This document shows, piece after piece, positions 27,267 through 36,523 of a DNA stretch of 64,000 bases. The DNA lies in assembly GCF_021266465.1 (NCBI RefSeq), contig NZ_CP089848.1, forward strand, positions 2,604,001-2,668,000, written 5' to 3'. Both the position numbers and the translations under genes were made by a program. Origin of the DNA: Paralcaligenes sp. KSB-10. Its GTDB lineage: Bacteria > Pseudomonadota > Gammaproteobacteria > Burkholderiales > Burkholderiaceae_B. Every line of letters starts with the position of its first letter. The stretch's first letter is position 1. The notes beneath the pieces were generated by a model, which saw only the letters and a program-made list of their open reading frames with translations, was not told the DNA's origin and did not search any database.

Positions 27267-27852
27267 GGCCCGCGTCGCCCGCCAGCATCAGGGGATCGAC
27301 GCCCAGCAGACGCAAGGCAGCCTCGTAACGATTTTCGGGGGGAGTATCGAACAGTACAGCCTCGGAGGCGACAACATTCAGCCAGGCGTTCTGGGCCATT
27401 TCACTCTCGAGCTGCCCGGCACCCCAGCCGGCATAGCCCAATGTCACCAGAATATGCGCCGGCCCATGTCCCTGGGCCACATCCTGCAAGACGTCGCGCG
27501 AGGTGGTCAAGGCCATTTCGCCCAGCCGGATGCTGGACCCATACTCGCCCACCGGCGCATGCAATACAAACCCCCTGTCGGTTTGAACCGGCCCGCCGAA
27601 GAACACGGGCGAGTCCTTGATGGGGCCGATTTCCAGGGATAAATCGAGATCGATGCGCTCGAGCAGGCTCCCCACGGTAAGGTCGGTAGGACGGTTGATC
27701 ACCAGTCCCAGCGCGCCATGCTCGGTGTGTTCGCAGACATAAATGACTGTATCGGCCAGATTGCCCTGAACCATGCCGGGCATGGCTACCAGGAACTGGC
27801 GGGACAAGTCGACGCTCGCGCCGCTATGGGACTGTTTGGCAGATGGTTCCAT
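27259..27852 (-). CDS. yqgE: YqgE/AlgH family protein
   Basis: A 197-residue member of UPF0301. Family marks are FLVAMPGMVQGNLADTVIYV, the GALGLVINRP segment and VTLGYAGWGAGQLESEM. The biochemical role is unknown, and the link to alginate control in Pseudomonas is weak. It precedes ruvX with an overlap. The rubredoxin gene lies upstream on the same strand, 30 bases away. Confidence 0.93.
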   Translation of the reverse strand: MEPSAKQSHSGASVDLSRQFLVAMPGMVQGNLADTVIYVCEHTEHGALGLVINRPTDLTVGSLLERIDLDLSLEIGPIKDSPVFFGGPVQTDRGFVLHAPVGEYGSSIRLGEMALTTSRDVLQDVAQGHGPAHILVTLGYAGWGAGQLESEMAQNAWLNVVASEAVLFDTPPENRYEAALRLLGVDPLMLAGDAGHD

Positions 27853-27882
27853 GACTTGTCCTTTTCTGATTTGTTGGACTGA

Positions 27883-28047
27883 TTAAACCTCAATCAGTTC
27901 GAAATCTTCCTTGCGCGCCCCGCACTCGGGGCAAACCCAGTTGGGCGGGACATCTTCCCAGCGCGTTCCCGCCGCAATTCCCTCTTCGGGCACACCTGTG
28001 GCTTCATCATAAATCCAGCCACAAATCAAACACATCCAAGTACGCAT
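27883..28047 (-). CDS. Rubredoxin
   Basis: A short gene of 54 residues that reads MRTWMCLICGWIYDEATG and ends CPECGARKEDFELIEV. The two knuckles CLICG and CPECG bind one iron through four cysteines, and WVCPECG with the acidic loop is typical rubredoxin. It is a small cytoplasmic electron carrier, often for alkane hydroxylase or oxygen-stress reductases. ATG is the complement of 28045-28047. It sits upstream of yqgE and is divergent from thiD, as in Bordetella relatives. Confidence 0.95.
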   Translation of the reverse strand: MRTWMCLICGWIYDEATGVPEEGIAAGTRWEDVPPNWVCPECGARKEDFELIEV

Positions 28048-28193
28048 CTTTTGTTACTCACTGAAAAATTCAAGCCCAAAATCCAACGGTTTTCAGGCGC
28101 TTCTATTAGAATGGGGTCAATCTTACTAAACCCAACAGCAATTACTTTGATAATAACCAAAGATTTTTGCCAACTTCTGCGATTTTTTCATCT

Positions 28194-28994
28194 GTGCAAG
28201 CGACAAGCCCCCCATTAGTTCTTATTTTCGGCCCTTTTGACCCCAGCGGATCGAGTAGCCTGCCCGCTGATGCGGTTACTTGCGCCACACTGGGATGCCA
28301 CGCCTTGAGCACCTTGACGGCCATCCATGTCCAGGACACCGTGGGCGTCGAAGAAATCCATCCCGTCACGCCCGAACTCATCGACGACCAGGCTCGCTGC
28401 CTGCTCGAAGACATGCCGGTGCAAGCCATCAAGATCGGCGCCTTGTATACCCCCGAGTCGGTCAGCGCACTGGCGCAGATCGCCGCCGACTATAGCAATG
28501 TACCGCTGGTCCTGCACCTGAATGCCCTGCCCGATGAAGCGGCGCTTGAAGACATGGACTCCGAAGAGACGCTTGGCGCCATTTTAGAACTATTGCTGCC
28601 GCAAACCGATATCGTCATTGCCGATCACAATCTGCTGCTGCAATGGCAAACCGACGGGCTTCTGTCCGGTGTCGAATCCGACAGCGCAACGCAAGCCCTG
28701 CTGCAATACGGCGCAAAGTGGGTATTGAGCACCGCATCGCCCATCCGCCCCGGACAAGGTTCTTATCTGCTGCAGGGGCAGGAAAACCAAACATTCAACT
28801 GGGCCTGGCAAGCACCCACGACGCGCCTGCACGACGCCGACGGGCCGCTGGCCTGCGCCATCACCTGCCGACTGGCTCTGGGGCAGGAGATTCCCCAGGC
28901 CGTCGAAGCGGCCATCAAACAGGCGAATCCCCTGACGACGAATTCGTTCCAGCCCGGCATGGGCCATAGGCTGATCAATCGATCCTACTCATGA
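28194..28994 (+). CDS. thiD: ThiD-like hydroxymethylpyrimidine (phosphate) kinase
   Basis: A 266-residue ribokinase-fold protein of the ThiD family, which phosphorylates hydroxymethylpyrimidine for thiamine synthesis. It has GPFDPSGSSSLPADAVTCA where classical ThiD has GSDSGGGAGIQAD, and DGPLACAIT in place of the usual GTGC phosphate loop, so it is a divergent branch. The position before thiE and the fold support the call. There is no ATG near the start: GTG 28194 gives the N-terminus MQATSPPLVLIFG expected for this group, TTG 28167 is the alternative. It overlaps thiE as ATGA. Confidence 0.8.
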   Translation: MQATSPPLVLIFGPFDPSGSSSLPADAVTCATLGCHALSTLTAIHVQDTVGVEEIHPVTPELIDDQARCLLEDMPVQAIKIGALYTPESVSALAQIAADYSNVPLVLHLNALPDEAALEDMDSEETLGAILELLLPQTDIVIADHNLLLQWQTDGLLSGVESDSATQALLQYGAKWVLSTASPIRPGQGSYLLQGQENQTFNWAWQAPTTRLHDADGPLACAITCRLALGQEIPQAVEAAIKQANPLTTNSFQPGMGHRLINRSYS

Positions 28995-29644
28995 CGACGC
29001 TCCTCCGATTCCCTCGCGGCGTGTATGGCATTACGCCTGAATGGGCCGATACGCAACGGCTTCTTGCCGCGATTGAGGCCGCCGCCGACGGCGGCATGGC
29101 GGCTCTGCAGTGGCGCCGCAAGACAGGCACGCTGCGTGAGCGGCAACGCCAGGCGCGCGCGCTGGCCAAATTGTGCAAAAAACGGGGCATATTATTTATT
29201 ATCAACGACGATTGGCGTCTGGCTGCGGAGCTTGATGCCGATGGCGTCCATTTGGGACGCGAAGACGGCCAGCTGGCCGAAGCCAGACTAGGGCTCGGCT
29301 CGGGAAAAATCGTGGGTTGCTCGTGCTACAACGACCCGGCGCTGGCGCAACAGGCATTGGCCGCCGATGTCGATTACATTGCCTTTGGAGCGCTCTACCC
29401 TTCGAGCATCAAGCCTGAGGCAGTTCGGGCCACGCTCGAACACATCAGGATAGGACGCGCACTGGCCGAAGGAAAAACACGTGCCGGCGCTCGCGTTGCG
29501 GTGGTAGCCATAGGCGGCTTGACGGCCGACAATGCCGCTCCGGTCATTCAGGCGGGAGCCGACAGCATCGCCTTGATCAGCGGCCTGTTCGGAGGCTCTC
29601 GAATTCGCGCCACGGCCGCTCGCTGCGACGAGCTGTTCAGATAA
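28991..29644 (+). CDS. thiE: Thiamine-phosphate synthase
   Basis: A 217-residue TIM-barrel enzyme that joins HMP-diphosphate and thiazole phosphate. Motifs are [10 protein letters not shown] (pyrophosphate binding), [22 protein letters not shown] near residues 74-95, [14 protein letters not shown] and [13 protein letters not shown]. The last two match ThiE. Coupled to thiD by a four-base overlap, and together with riboswitch-controlled thiC at 49.8 kb it gives three thiamine genes in the window. Confidence 0.94.
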   Translation: MTTLLRFPRGVYGITPEWADTQRLLAAIEAAADGGMAALQWRRKTGTLRERQRQARALAKLCKKRGILFIINDDWRLAAELDADGVHLGREDGQLAEARLGLGSGKIVGCSCYNDPALAQQALAADVDYIAFGALYPSSIKPEAVRATLEHIRIGRALAEGKTRAGARVAVVAIGGLTADNAAPVIQAGADSIALISGLFGGSRIRATAARCDELFR

Positions 29645-29715
29645 CCAGGCAACAAGCTTGCTATGCTATAGCGTTTGTGCCTTTCTTTTTATATTTTGCA
29701 TCGAGTCCAATCGCC

Positions 29716-30993
29716 ATGTCCCGCAATACCGAACTGTTCGAACGCGCCTGTCAAAGCATACCTGGCGGAGTCAATTCGCCGGTCAGAGCTTTTCGCTCGG
29801 TAGGAGGCTCGCCCCGTTTCATCAAGCGGGCGCAAGGCGCCTACCTGTGGGACGCCGACAATACCCGCTACATTGATTATGTTGGATCGTGGGGGCCGGC
29901 CATTCTCGGGCACGCGCACCCTGAAGTCATCCGCGCGGTGCAGGAGGCCGCGGTCGACGGCTTGTCGTTCGGCGCGCCGACCGAGGCCGAAATCCAGATC
30001 GCCGAAGCCATCATCGCCCGCATCCCGTCGATCGACAAGGTGCGTCTGGTCAGCTCCGGCACGGAAGCCACCATGACAGCCATACGCCTGGCGCGAGGCT
30101 ACACGGGGCGCTCGAAAATCATCAAGTTCGAAGGCTGCTACCATGGCCACGCCGACAGTCTGCTGGTCAAGGCAGGCTCGGGCATGCTTACGTTCGGCAA
30201 TCCGACCTCGGCCGGCGTGCCGGCCGAATTCATCCAGCACACGCTGGTGCTCGACTATAACAAGCTGGATTCGGTTGAAGCGGCATTCAAGCAGTACGGC
30301 GCCGACATCGCTTGCATTATTGTCGAGCCCATTGCCGGCAATATGAACCTGATCAAGCCTTTGCCGGGTTTTCTCGAAGGTCTGCGGGCCTTGTGTACGC
30401 AATACGGCGCCCTGCTGATTTTCGATGAGGTCATGACCGGTTTTCGGGTCGGACCGCAAGGCGTGCAGGGTCTTATGGGCATTACCCCGGACCTGACCAC
30501 GCTGGCCAAGGTGATCGGGGGCGGGATGCCGGTGGGGGCCTTTGGCGGCCGCGCCGACATCATGGAACATATCGCCCCTCTGGGCGGGGTTTATCAGGCC
30601 GGTACGCTGTCGGGGAATCCTGTGGCTGTCGCGGCGGGTCTGACTACGCTCAGGCTGCTTTCAGAACCGGGGTTTTATGAGCGTCTGGGAGCGCAAACCA
30701 AGAAGCTGGTGATGGGCTTGGCGGAACGCGGCAAAGCGGCGGGCATCACGCTCAGCACGGATCATGTCGGCGGCATGTTCGGCCTTTATTTCAGCGAAAC
30801 GATCCCGAAAAGCTTTGATGAGGTGTCGGCCTGCAATGTGGAGCGTTTCAAGATGTTCTTCCACGCCATGTTGATCAAGGGTGTGTATTTTGCCCCTTCG
30901 GCTTTCGAGGCCGGCTTTGTATCGGCAGCCCACGACGACGACATCATCCGCGCCACGCTGGATGCGGCGGAACAGGCGTTCGCCAAGCTCTGA
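29716..30993 (+). CDS. hemL: Glutamate-1-semialdehyde 2,1-aminomutase
   Basis: A 425-residue PLP enzyme that makes 5-aminolevulinate in the C5 heme pathway. The start [21 protein letters not shown] is conserved, which fixes ATG 29716. The PLP lysine is in [19 protein letters not shown] near residue 265, and the aminotransferase III marks [16 protein letters not shown] and FDEVMTGFR are present. thiD-thiE-hemL order is typical of the family. The palindromic element cluster begins about 30 bases after its stop. Confidence 0.97.
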   Translation: MSRNTELFERACQSIPGGVNSPVRAFRSVGGSPRFIKRAQGAYLWDADNTRYIDYVGSWGPAILGHAHPEVIRAVQEAAVDGLSFGAPTEAEIQIAEAIIARIPSIDKVRLVSSGTEATMTAIRLARGYTGRSKIIKFEGCYHGHADSLLVKAGSGMLTFGNPTSAGVPAEFIQHTLVLDYNKLDSVEAAFKQYGADIACIIVEPIAGNMNLIKPLPGFLEGLRALCTQYGALLIFDEVMTGFRVGPQGVQGLMGITPDLTTLAKVIGGGMPVGAFGGRADIMEHIAPLGGVYQAGTLSGNPVAVAAGLTTLRLLSEPGFYERLGAQTKKLVMGLAERGKAAGITLSTDHVGGMFGLYFSETIPKSFDEVSACNVERFKMFFHAMLIKGVYFAPSAFEAGFVSAAHDDDIIRATLDAAEQAFAKL

Positions 30994-31118
30994 TTGCTGC
31001 GGCATTCTGGCCGTGGGTGTGGTTGGCGGTTGTACTCGTTCTTAAACACGTTCTTAAGCGTTCTTAAGGCGCGGGGGTGGCGGGTTCAGACAGTCCGTGA
31101 GGGTGTTTTTGCGCAGAA

Positions 31119-31477
31119 GCGTTCTTAAGACGCGGGGGTGGCGGCCCAGGCGGGGTGGGGCTCGCATCGTCCGGTCCTGGCTTTGCCAGGACTGCCCGCG
31201 GCCGCAGCCTGGATCGGGCGGTCGCGGAACTCGCGTCGTCCACAGCCCCCCGGGCTGTGGACACCCTTGACGCTCAGACAACCGCGCCCTTGCATCCCGA
31301 TCCAGGCTGCGGCCGCGGCGGACTCAAGCTCGCCCACCCCGCCTGGGCCGCCACCCCCGCTCGCATCTAGGTTTTTGGGCGATCACAGGCCTATGTTTTT
31401 TGGGCGATCACGGGCCTGCGGTTTTTGAATGGTCACGGGCTTGCGTTTTTTGCACGATCATGGGCCAGCGCGGCTAT
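31119..31477. repeat. Palindromic element C with tandem array (left copy)
   Basis: The element is closed by a perfect 26-bp inverted repeat at 31134-31159 and 31333-31358 (GGGGGTGGCGGCCCAGG...). Nested inside are a 15-bp inverted repeat (GCAGCCTGGATCGGG with its complement near 31301), a CCACAGCCC / GGGCTGTGG hairpin and a GTCCTGGC / GCCAGGAC hairpin. Four 24-26-bp units follow at 31371-31470. A shorter copy lies in inverse orientation at 41158-41397. No transposase is present. Confidence 0.85.
31371..31470. repeat. Array of four 24-26-bp units beside element C
   Basis: Units at 31371-31394, 31395-31420, 31421-31444 and 31445-31470 share a GTTTTTT...GATCACGGGC pattern and differ by a few bases each. 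The same four units occur in reverse beside the 41-kb copy. There are no unique spacers, so this is not a CRISPR array. Confidence 0.8.
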
Positions 31478-31535
31478 GAGTTATGGGCATGAGTCAACGC
31501 GGCAATCAGGGGGTCGCGCGGACAGTTCGTAGGGA

Positions 31536-31946
31536 TCAAGCGGTGGGCGGCACGACGGCGGTGACTTCGATTTCCACGCGGGCCCGGTCTTCGACCAGGT
31601 CGCCCACTTCAACGGCGGTCATGGCGGGGTAATGGCGGCCAATCACCTCGCGGTAATGGCGGCCAACTTCGCGCAAGGCTGCTACATATTCATTTTTATC
31701 GCATACGTACCAGGTCATCCTGGCGATGTGCTCCGGGCCTGCGCCGCCTTCTTTGAGAACGGCCACGATGTTTCTCAATGCCTGGCCCACCTGCTCGGCG
31801 AAGTCGTCGGTCTCGAACTCCTGCTGGCCATTCCAGCCAATCTGGCCACCGACAAACAGCAGGCGGCTGCCCACCACCATTTCCGCCATGATGCCATTGG
31901 CGTAGCCGCGCGGAGCCAACCAGTCGGGAGGTTGCAAAGTATTCAT
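31536..31946 (-). CDS. RidA family enamine/imine deaminase
   Basis: A 136-residue YjgF/YER057c/UK114-fold protein. The segment VGSRLLFVGGQIGWNGQ near residue 30 and the C-terminal MTAVEVGDLVEDRARVEIEVTA, with the Arg and Glu near the active site, are family marks. RidA proteins hydrolyse reactive enamines and imines to ketones and ammonia. It is the last gene of the catabolic operon, 24 bases after the ligase, so it may deaminate a pathway intermediate (inference; see findings). Confidence 0.88.
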   Translation of the reverse strand: MNTLQPPDWLAPRGYANGIMAEMVVGSRLLFVGGQIGWNGQQEFETDDFAEQVGQALRNIVAVLKEGGAGPEHIARMTWYVCDKNEYVAALREVGRHYREVIGRHYPAMTAVEVGDLVEDRARVEIEVTAVVPPTA

Positions 31947-31970
31947 TCCATTTTCCTTATAAGACTCTGA

Positions 31971-33617
31971 TCATGATGATTTCTTACGCAGCATGAAACG
32001 CTGCAGCTTGCCGGTTTCGGTGCGCGGCAGGCTGTCGACAAACTCAATGGCACGCGGATACTTATAGGGCGCGATTACCGATTTGACGTGTTCCTGCAAG
32101 GTTTTGACCATGGCAGCATCGTGGCTGAAGCCGGGCTTGAGCACCACATAGGCGGTCACGACATTGCCGCGGTCCGCATCGGGGACGCCCACTACCCCAC
32201 ACTCGGCAACCGCCTCGTGCCGCAACAGGGCTCCCTCGACCTCGGGGCCGGCGATGTTGTAGCCGGCCGAGATAATCATGTCGTCGTTGCGGGCCTGGTA
32301 AAACAGGTAGCCGTCCTCATCCATGCTGAAGGTATCGCCGGGCAGGTTCCAGCCCTGCTGCACAAAGACGCCCTGGCGCTCATCGCTCAAATAGCGGCAG
32401 CCGGTCGGCCCCTTGACGGCCAGACGGCCCACGACGCCCGGCGCGACCGGCTTGAAGTCCTGATCGACCACCTGCGCCACATAGCCCGGCACGACTTTGC
32501 CGATAGAGCCGCGGCGCACCTCGGCGCCCGCGCTCGACACATATACATGGATCATCTCGGTGCCTCCTATGCCATCGATCATTTCGATTCCGCTGGCCTC
32601 TTTCCAGAGCTGCCGCGTGGCGTCGGGCAAGGCTTCCCCCGCCGATACGGTCTTTTTCAGCGTCGACAGATCGTATTTGGACACCAGGACTGCCATCTGG
32701 CGGTAAAACGTAGGCGCCGTAAAAGTCATGGTGACACCGAAATCCTGCACCGTTGCCAGCATCTCGTCAGGAGTAAGCCGCTCGGTCAGCACAACGGACG
32801 CGCCGACCCGCAGCGGAAAACACAGCAAGCCGCCCAATCCGAAGGTGAACGCCAAAGGAGGCGTGCCGCAGACTATGTCGGCGGCATCCATCTGCAAGGT
32901 GTGCCGGGAAAAGGTATCGCACATCGCCAGCACATCGCGATGGAAGTGCATGCAACCCTTGGGCTTGCCGGTTGTACCGCTGGTGAAGGCAATCAGGCAT
33001 ACGTCGTCGATGGCGGCATCGCAGGCCGCGTAAGTCTCCGGCTTGGCCGCGGCAAGCGCTTCCAGCCCCTCCGCGCCAGGATCATTGAAATAGCGCACCT
33101 GCCTGATTTCGGGACAAAAATCGGGATGCCTGGCATCCAGGCAATGCTCGATCTCGTCGGCCAGGCGCACATCGCACAAGACCGCCTGTACTTGAGCCTT
33201 TTGAATAATCGGCTTGAGCTCCGAGGCTCGCAGCAGGGGCATGGTCGGCACCGTAACCAGGCCCGCCTTCACGGCGGCCAGCCAGGAGGCGGCCATCATC
33301 ACATTATTGGGGCCGCGCAACAAGACCCGGTTGCCCGCCTGCAATTGCATGTCTTCGGTCAGCACCCGGGCGATCCGGTTGGTCAGGGCCATGAGTTCGA
33401 GGTAGCTCATGCTGCGGTGTTCCCCGCCCTCGCGCCAGCGCAGGGCGATCCGGTCGCCCCGGCCCTGGCCCACGATCGCATCGACCAGCTCCACCGCGCA
33501 ATTCAGGCGCGCCGGATAGGCCACGTCGGGGTTGCCGTCGAGAAGCAGTTCCGGCCACTGATCCAGAGGTGGCAGATGATCCCGCGCAAAGGTGTCTTGG
33601 TATGCCGATACTTCCAT
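31971..33617 (-). CDS. Aryl-CoA ligase (2-aminobenzoate/benzoate-CoA ligase type)
   Basis: A 548-residue ANL-superfamily AMP-forming ligase that activates an aromatic acid to its CoA ester. The P-loop is FTSGTTGKPKGCMHFHRD near residue 215; the A5 motif is MIDGIGGTEMIHVYVSS near 345, A7 is DTFSMDEDGYLFYQ and A10 PRTETGKLQRFML holds the catalytic lysine. The HFHRD and GGTEMIH pattern is that of benzoate/2-aminobenzoate ligases. Neighbouring genes support 2-aminobenzoate; salicylate or benzoate cannot be excluded by sequence. Confidence 0.85.
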   Translation of the reverse strand: MEVSAYQDTFARDHLPPLDQWPELLLDGNPDVAYPARLNCAVELVDAIVGQGRGDRIALRWREGGEHRSMSYLELMALTNRIARVLTEDMQLQAGNRVLLRGPNNVMMAASWLAAVKAGLVTVPTMPLLRASELKPIIQKAQVQAVLCDVRLADEIEHCLDARHPDFCPEIRQVRYFNDPGAEGLEALAAAKPETYAACDAAIDDVCLIAFTSGTTGKPKGCMHFHRDVLAMCDTFSRHTLQMDAADIVCGTPPLAFTFGLGGLLCFPLRVGASVVLTERLTPDEMLATVQDFGVTMTFTAPTFYRQMAVLVSKYDLSTLKKTVSAGEALPDATRQLWKEASGIEMIDGIGGTEMIHVYVSSAGAEVRRGSIGKVVPGYVAQVVDQDFKPVAPGVVGRLAVKGPTGCRYLSDERQGVFVQQGWNLPGDTFSMDEDGYLFYQARNDDMIISAGYNIAGPEVEGALLRHEAVAECGVVGVPDADRGNVVTAYVVLKPGFSHDAAMVKTLQEHVKSVIAPYKYPRAIEFVDSLPRTETGKLQRFMLRKKSS

Positions 33618-33680
33618 GTCCGTCTCCTTGTTGTCCCGGCTGCGCCGCCCGCTTCCAGCTTGCGGCGCGGGCTCTGCGTC

Positions 33681-34853
33681 CTAGCCGTCTTTGAGCAGCT
33701 CGCGCGCAATAATCAGTTTTTGCACTTCAGTCGCGCCCTCGTAGATGCGCAAGGCGCGAATTTCGCGGTACAGTTTTTCAACCGGCATGCCGCTCACCAC
33801 ACCGGCTCCGCCAAACATCTGCAAGGCCCGGTCGATGACGCGTTGGGCCGACTCGGTCGCCGCCATCTTTGCCATGGCCGCCTCGCGGGTGGTGCGGACT
33901 CCCTTGACGTCGCGCATCCAGGCGGCCCGGTACGTCAGCAAGGCGGCGGCATCGATTTCCGTGGCCATATCGCCCAGTGCCGCCTGGGTCAATTGCAAGT
34001 CACCCAGCATCTGGCCGAACATGGGGCGCGACCTGGCGCGCGCCAGCGCCTCTTGCAAGGCCCGGCGCGCAAAGCCCAGAGCGGCCGCGGCCACCGAGGC
34101 GCGAAAGATGTCCAGAGTCATCATCGCAATCTTGAAACCCTGCCCGGGATCGCCCAGCCGATGCGAAACGGGAACCCGGCACTCGTCGAACCGCAGCGTT
34201 GCCAAGGGGTGAGGGGCAATGACTTCGATACGCTCCGAGACAGTCAGGCCCGGCGCGTCCGCATCGACCACAAACGCGGTAATACCACGCGCGCCGGGGG
34301 CTTCGCCGGTGCGAGCGAAAACACAATAGAAATCGGCAATTCCGCCGTTCGAAATCCAGGTTTTCTGTCCGTTCAGGACGTAGGCATCGCCGTCCAGCCG
34401 CGCCTCGCACGCCATGGCCGCCACATCGGAGCCGGCTTCCGGTTCGGACAGGGCAAAAGCCGCTATCGCCTGACCGCCGGCCACTCTGGGCAAATAGGCC
34501 AATCGCAGTGCATCGCTGCCCGCTATGGAAATAGCGCCGCTGCCCAGTCCTTGCATGGCAAAGGCAAAGTCGGCCAGCCCATCGTGGCGCGCCAGGGTTT
34601 CGCGCACGATGCACAAGGCGCGCGAATCGATCGCCGGCCAGCGCCCCCCCCAACTGCCGTCGGGCCCCTGCGGAACGCCTACGCGCAACCATCCCGCGGC
34701 ACCCAGCTCGCCCACCAGGCGGCGACATGCCGCATCGGTATCGCTATGGTCCACATGCGCCAGGGTGCTGTTGCACCAGGCTTCAAGCTGCCGGGCCAGC
34801 TCCTGATGCCGTTCATCGAAAAAAGGCCATTCCAGCCAACTGGTGTCGTTCAT
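33681..34853 (-). CDS. Acyl-CoA dehydrogenase family protein
   Basis: A 390-residue flavoprotein. The two family signatures are visible: [16 protein letters not shown] near residue 130 and, in the C-terminal domain, the QMFGGAGV segment followed by [15 protein letters not shown], where the catalytic Glu is expected. In this cluster it would act in beta-oxidation-like processing of the dearomatised CoA ester, its exact substrate being inferred. It directly abuts the enoyl-CoA hydratase gene without a spacer, so the two are co-translated. Confidence 0.9.
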   Translation of the reverse strand: MNDTSWLEWPFFDERHQELARQLEAWCNSTLAHVDHSDTDAACRRLVGELGAAGWLRVGVPQGPDGSWGGRWPAIDSRALCIVRETLARHDGLADFAFAMQGLGSGAISIAGSDALRLAYLPRVAGGQAIAAFALSEPEAGSDVAAMACEARLDGDAYVLNGQKTWISNGGIADFYCVFARTGEAPGARGITAFVVDADAPGLTVSERIEVIAPHPLATLRFDECRVPVSHRLGDPGQGFKIAMMTLDIFRASVAAAALGFARRALQEALARARSRPMFGQMLGDLQLTQAALGDMATEIDAAALLTYRAAWMRDVKGVRTTREAAMAKMAATESAQRVIDRALQMFGGAGVVSGMPVEKLYREIRALRIYEGATEVQKLIIARELLKDG

Positions 34854-35705
34854 TCAATCACCTTCGAACACAGGTTTTTGCTTGGCGACGAAAGCATCGT
34901 AGGCACGGCGAAAATCACGGGTCTGCATACAAATGGCCTGGGCCTCGGCCTCGGCCTCGATGGCCTCGTCGACGCCCATCGCCCATTCCTGATGCAGCAA
35001 TTTCTTGGTGACGCCATGCGCGAACGTGGGGCCGTCGGCCAACTGACGCGCCAGCGCCTGGGCGGTGCCGAGCACCGCGCCGGAGGCCTGCAGGCTATTG
35101 AAAAACCCCCAGCTCAAACCTTCATCTGCCGTCATCGCCCGGCCGGTATACAACAATTCCGATGCCCGGCCCTGGCCTATCATGCGCGGCAACAGGGAGC
35201 ACGCCCCCATGTCCGCACCCGCCAGGCCGACGCGCGTGAACAGGAACGCCGTGCGTGCCTGCGGCGTACCGATGCGCATATCGGAAGCCAGGGCCACCAT
35301 GGCGCCGGCGCCGGCGCAAATGCCATCGACGGCGGCCACGATGGGCTGGGGGCAGCCGCGCATTGCCTTGACCAGATCGCCTGTCATGCGCGTGAAATCG
35401 AGCAACTCGGGCATGGTCATGGTGGTCAGGGGCCCTATGATTTCATGCACATCCCCGCCCGAGCAGAAATTTCCACCCGCCCCGGCGATAACGATGGTTT
35501 TGATATCGCCGGCATAAACCAGGCCGCGAAACAAATCGCGCAACTCGGCATAGGAATCGAACGTCAGGGGATTCTTGCGCTCCGGACGATTCAGGGTAAT
35601 GGTTGCCACCTTGCCGTCGGCGGACGCCTCCCACAGGAAGTTCTTTGCCCGATAGCCGGCATAAGGGCGTTTGTGGTGGGTCATTGTATGTACTGCCTGT
35701 TCCAT
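34854..35705 (-). CDS. Enoyl-CoA hydratase/isomerase family protein
   Basis: A 283-residue crotonase-fold protein. The oxyanion-hole motif [15 protein letters not shown] is near residue 72 and [20 protein letters not shown] near 120. [21 protein letters not shown] follows. Such proteins hydrate double bonds or hydrolyse rings of CoA esters. A ring-cleaving role on a cyclohexene CoA product is possible but only inferred from neighbours. Confidence 0.9.
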   Translation of the reverse strand: MEQAVHTMTHHKRPYAGYRAKNFLWEASADGKVATITLNRPERKNPLTFDSYAELRDLFRGLVYAGDIKTIVIAGAGGNFCSGGDVHEIIGPLTTMTMPELLDFTRMTGDLVKAMRGCPQPIVAAVDGICAGAGAMVALASDMRIGTPQARTAFLFTRVGLAGADMGACSLLPRMIGQGRASELLYTGRAMTADEGLSWGFFNSLQASGAVLGTAQALARQLADGPTFAHGVTKKLLHQEWAMGVDEAIEAEAEAQAICMQTRDFRRAYDAFVAKQKPVFEGD

Positions 35706-35734
35706 GCAGATTCTCCTTTTTCAGACAGCGGGCG

Positions 35735-36523
35735 CTAACCCGCCATCACCTCTCCCCCGTCGATGGGGATGGATTGTCCATTGACGGCCGCCGAGCCGGG
35801 CTGGCACAGCCACAGCACCGCTTCGGCGACCTCGTCCGGTTGCACGAGCCTGCCCTGGGGATTGCGCTCCGCCAGCTTCCCCCGGGCCTGCTCGGCATTC
35901 ATGCCGGTTTTTTCAGTGATATTCGCAACCGCTTCCCGCACAATATCGGTTTCGGTGTAGCCCGGGCACACCGCATTGACTGTCACGCCCTTTCTTGCGG
36001 TTTCGAGCGCCAGCGCGCGAGTCAGCCCGATGACGCCGTGCTTGGCGGCGCAATAGGCGCTTACATAGGCGTAACCGACCAGGCCGGCGGTGCTGGCCAC
36101 ATTCACAATGCGCCCCCATTGCCGTTCCAGCATATCCGGCAGGGCTGCCTGCATGCAGTGGAAAGTGCCGGTCAGGTTCACGGCCAGCATTTGCTGCCAT
36201 GCCGCCTCATCCAGGCGATCGAAGCGCTGGCTGACGGCCTGCCCCGCGTTATTCACCAGAATATCGATCGGGCCGAAACGTGCCTTGGCCGCGGCAAAGG
36301 CCTGATGCACATCGGACTGCCGGGCAATATCGCCGCTGGCAAAATTCACTTCGCCATGAACGGCAAGGCTGGCGGCCGCCTGTTTGAGCGCAGCTTCGCC
36401 TCGCCCCATGAGCGTGACGCATGCTCCCTGCTCCAGCAATTGCCGCGCCACGGCATAGCCTATGCCGCGCGAAGCGCCGGTTACCAGCGCATGGCGCTTG
36501 TCGAGCGAATGGTTAAGGCTCAT
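35735..36523 (-). CDS. Short-chain dehydrogenase/reductase (3-hydroxyacyl-CoA type)
   Basis: A 262-residue classical SDR. The cofactor loop is VTGASRGIGYAVA near residue 15, the NAG motif is VNNAGQAVS, and the catalytic Ser-Tyr-Lys set is in NVASTAG and SAYCAAKHG. It resembles PHB-type and 3-hydroxyacyl-CoA dehydrogenases. It overlaps the monooxygenase gene by four bases and is the second gene of the operon. The natural substrate is inferred from position. Confidence 0.88.
   Translation of the reverse strand: MSLNHSLDKRHALVTGASRGIGYAVARQLLEQGACVTLMGRGEAALKQAAASLAVHGEVNFASGDIARQSDVHQAFAAAKARFGPIDILVNNAGQAVSQRFDRLDEAAWQQMLAVNLTGTFHCMQAALPDMLERQWGRIVNVASTAGLVGYAYVSAYCAAKHGVIGLTRALALETARKGVTVNAVCPGYTETDIVREAVANITEKTGMNAEQARGKLAERNPQGRLVQPDEVAEAVLWLCQPGSAAVNGQSIPIDGGEVMAG

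Larger units (their letters stand above)
30994..31535. other. Gene-free interval with repeats and palindromic element C (left copy)
   Basis: No credible gene is present. From 31038 there are three copies of CGTTCTTAA, then a 26-bp direct repeat with one mismatch at 31058-31083 and 31119-31144 that includes TTCTTAA and GGGGGTGGCGG, then element C and a four-unit array (listed separately). 31478-31535 has no recognised feature. Confidence 0.8.

Noticed and set aside
31371-31470. Possible CRISPR array
   Set aside because: Units are contiguous with no unique spacers and there are no cas genes.
32088-35738. A 1216-codon open frame on the plus strand
   Set aside because: It lies antisense to four well-supported catabolic genes; long antisense frames are common in GC-rich genes and the translation has no recognisable domain.
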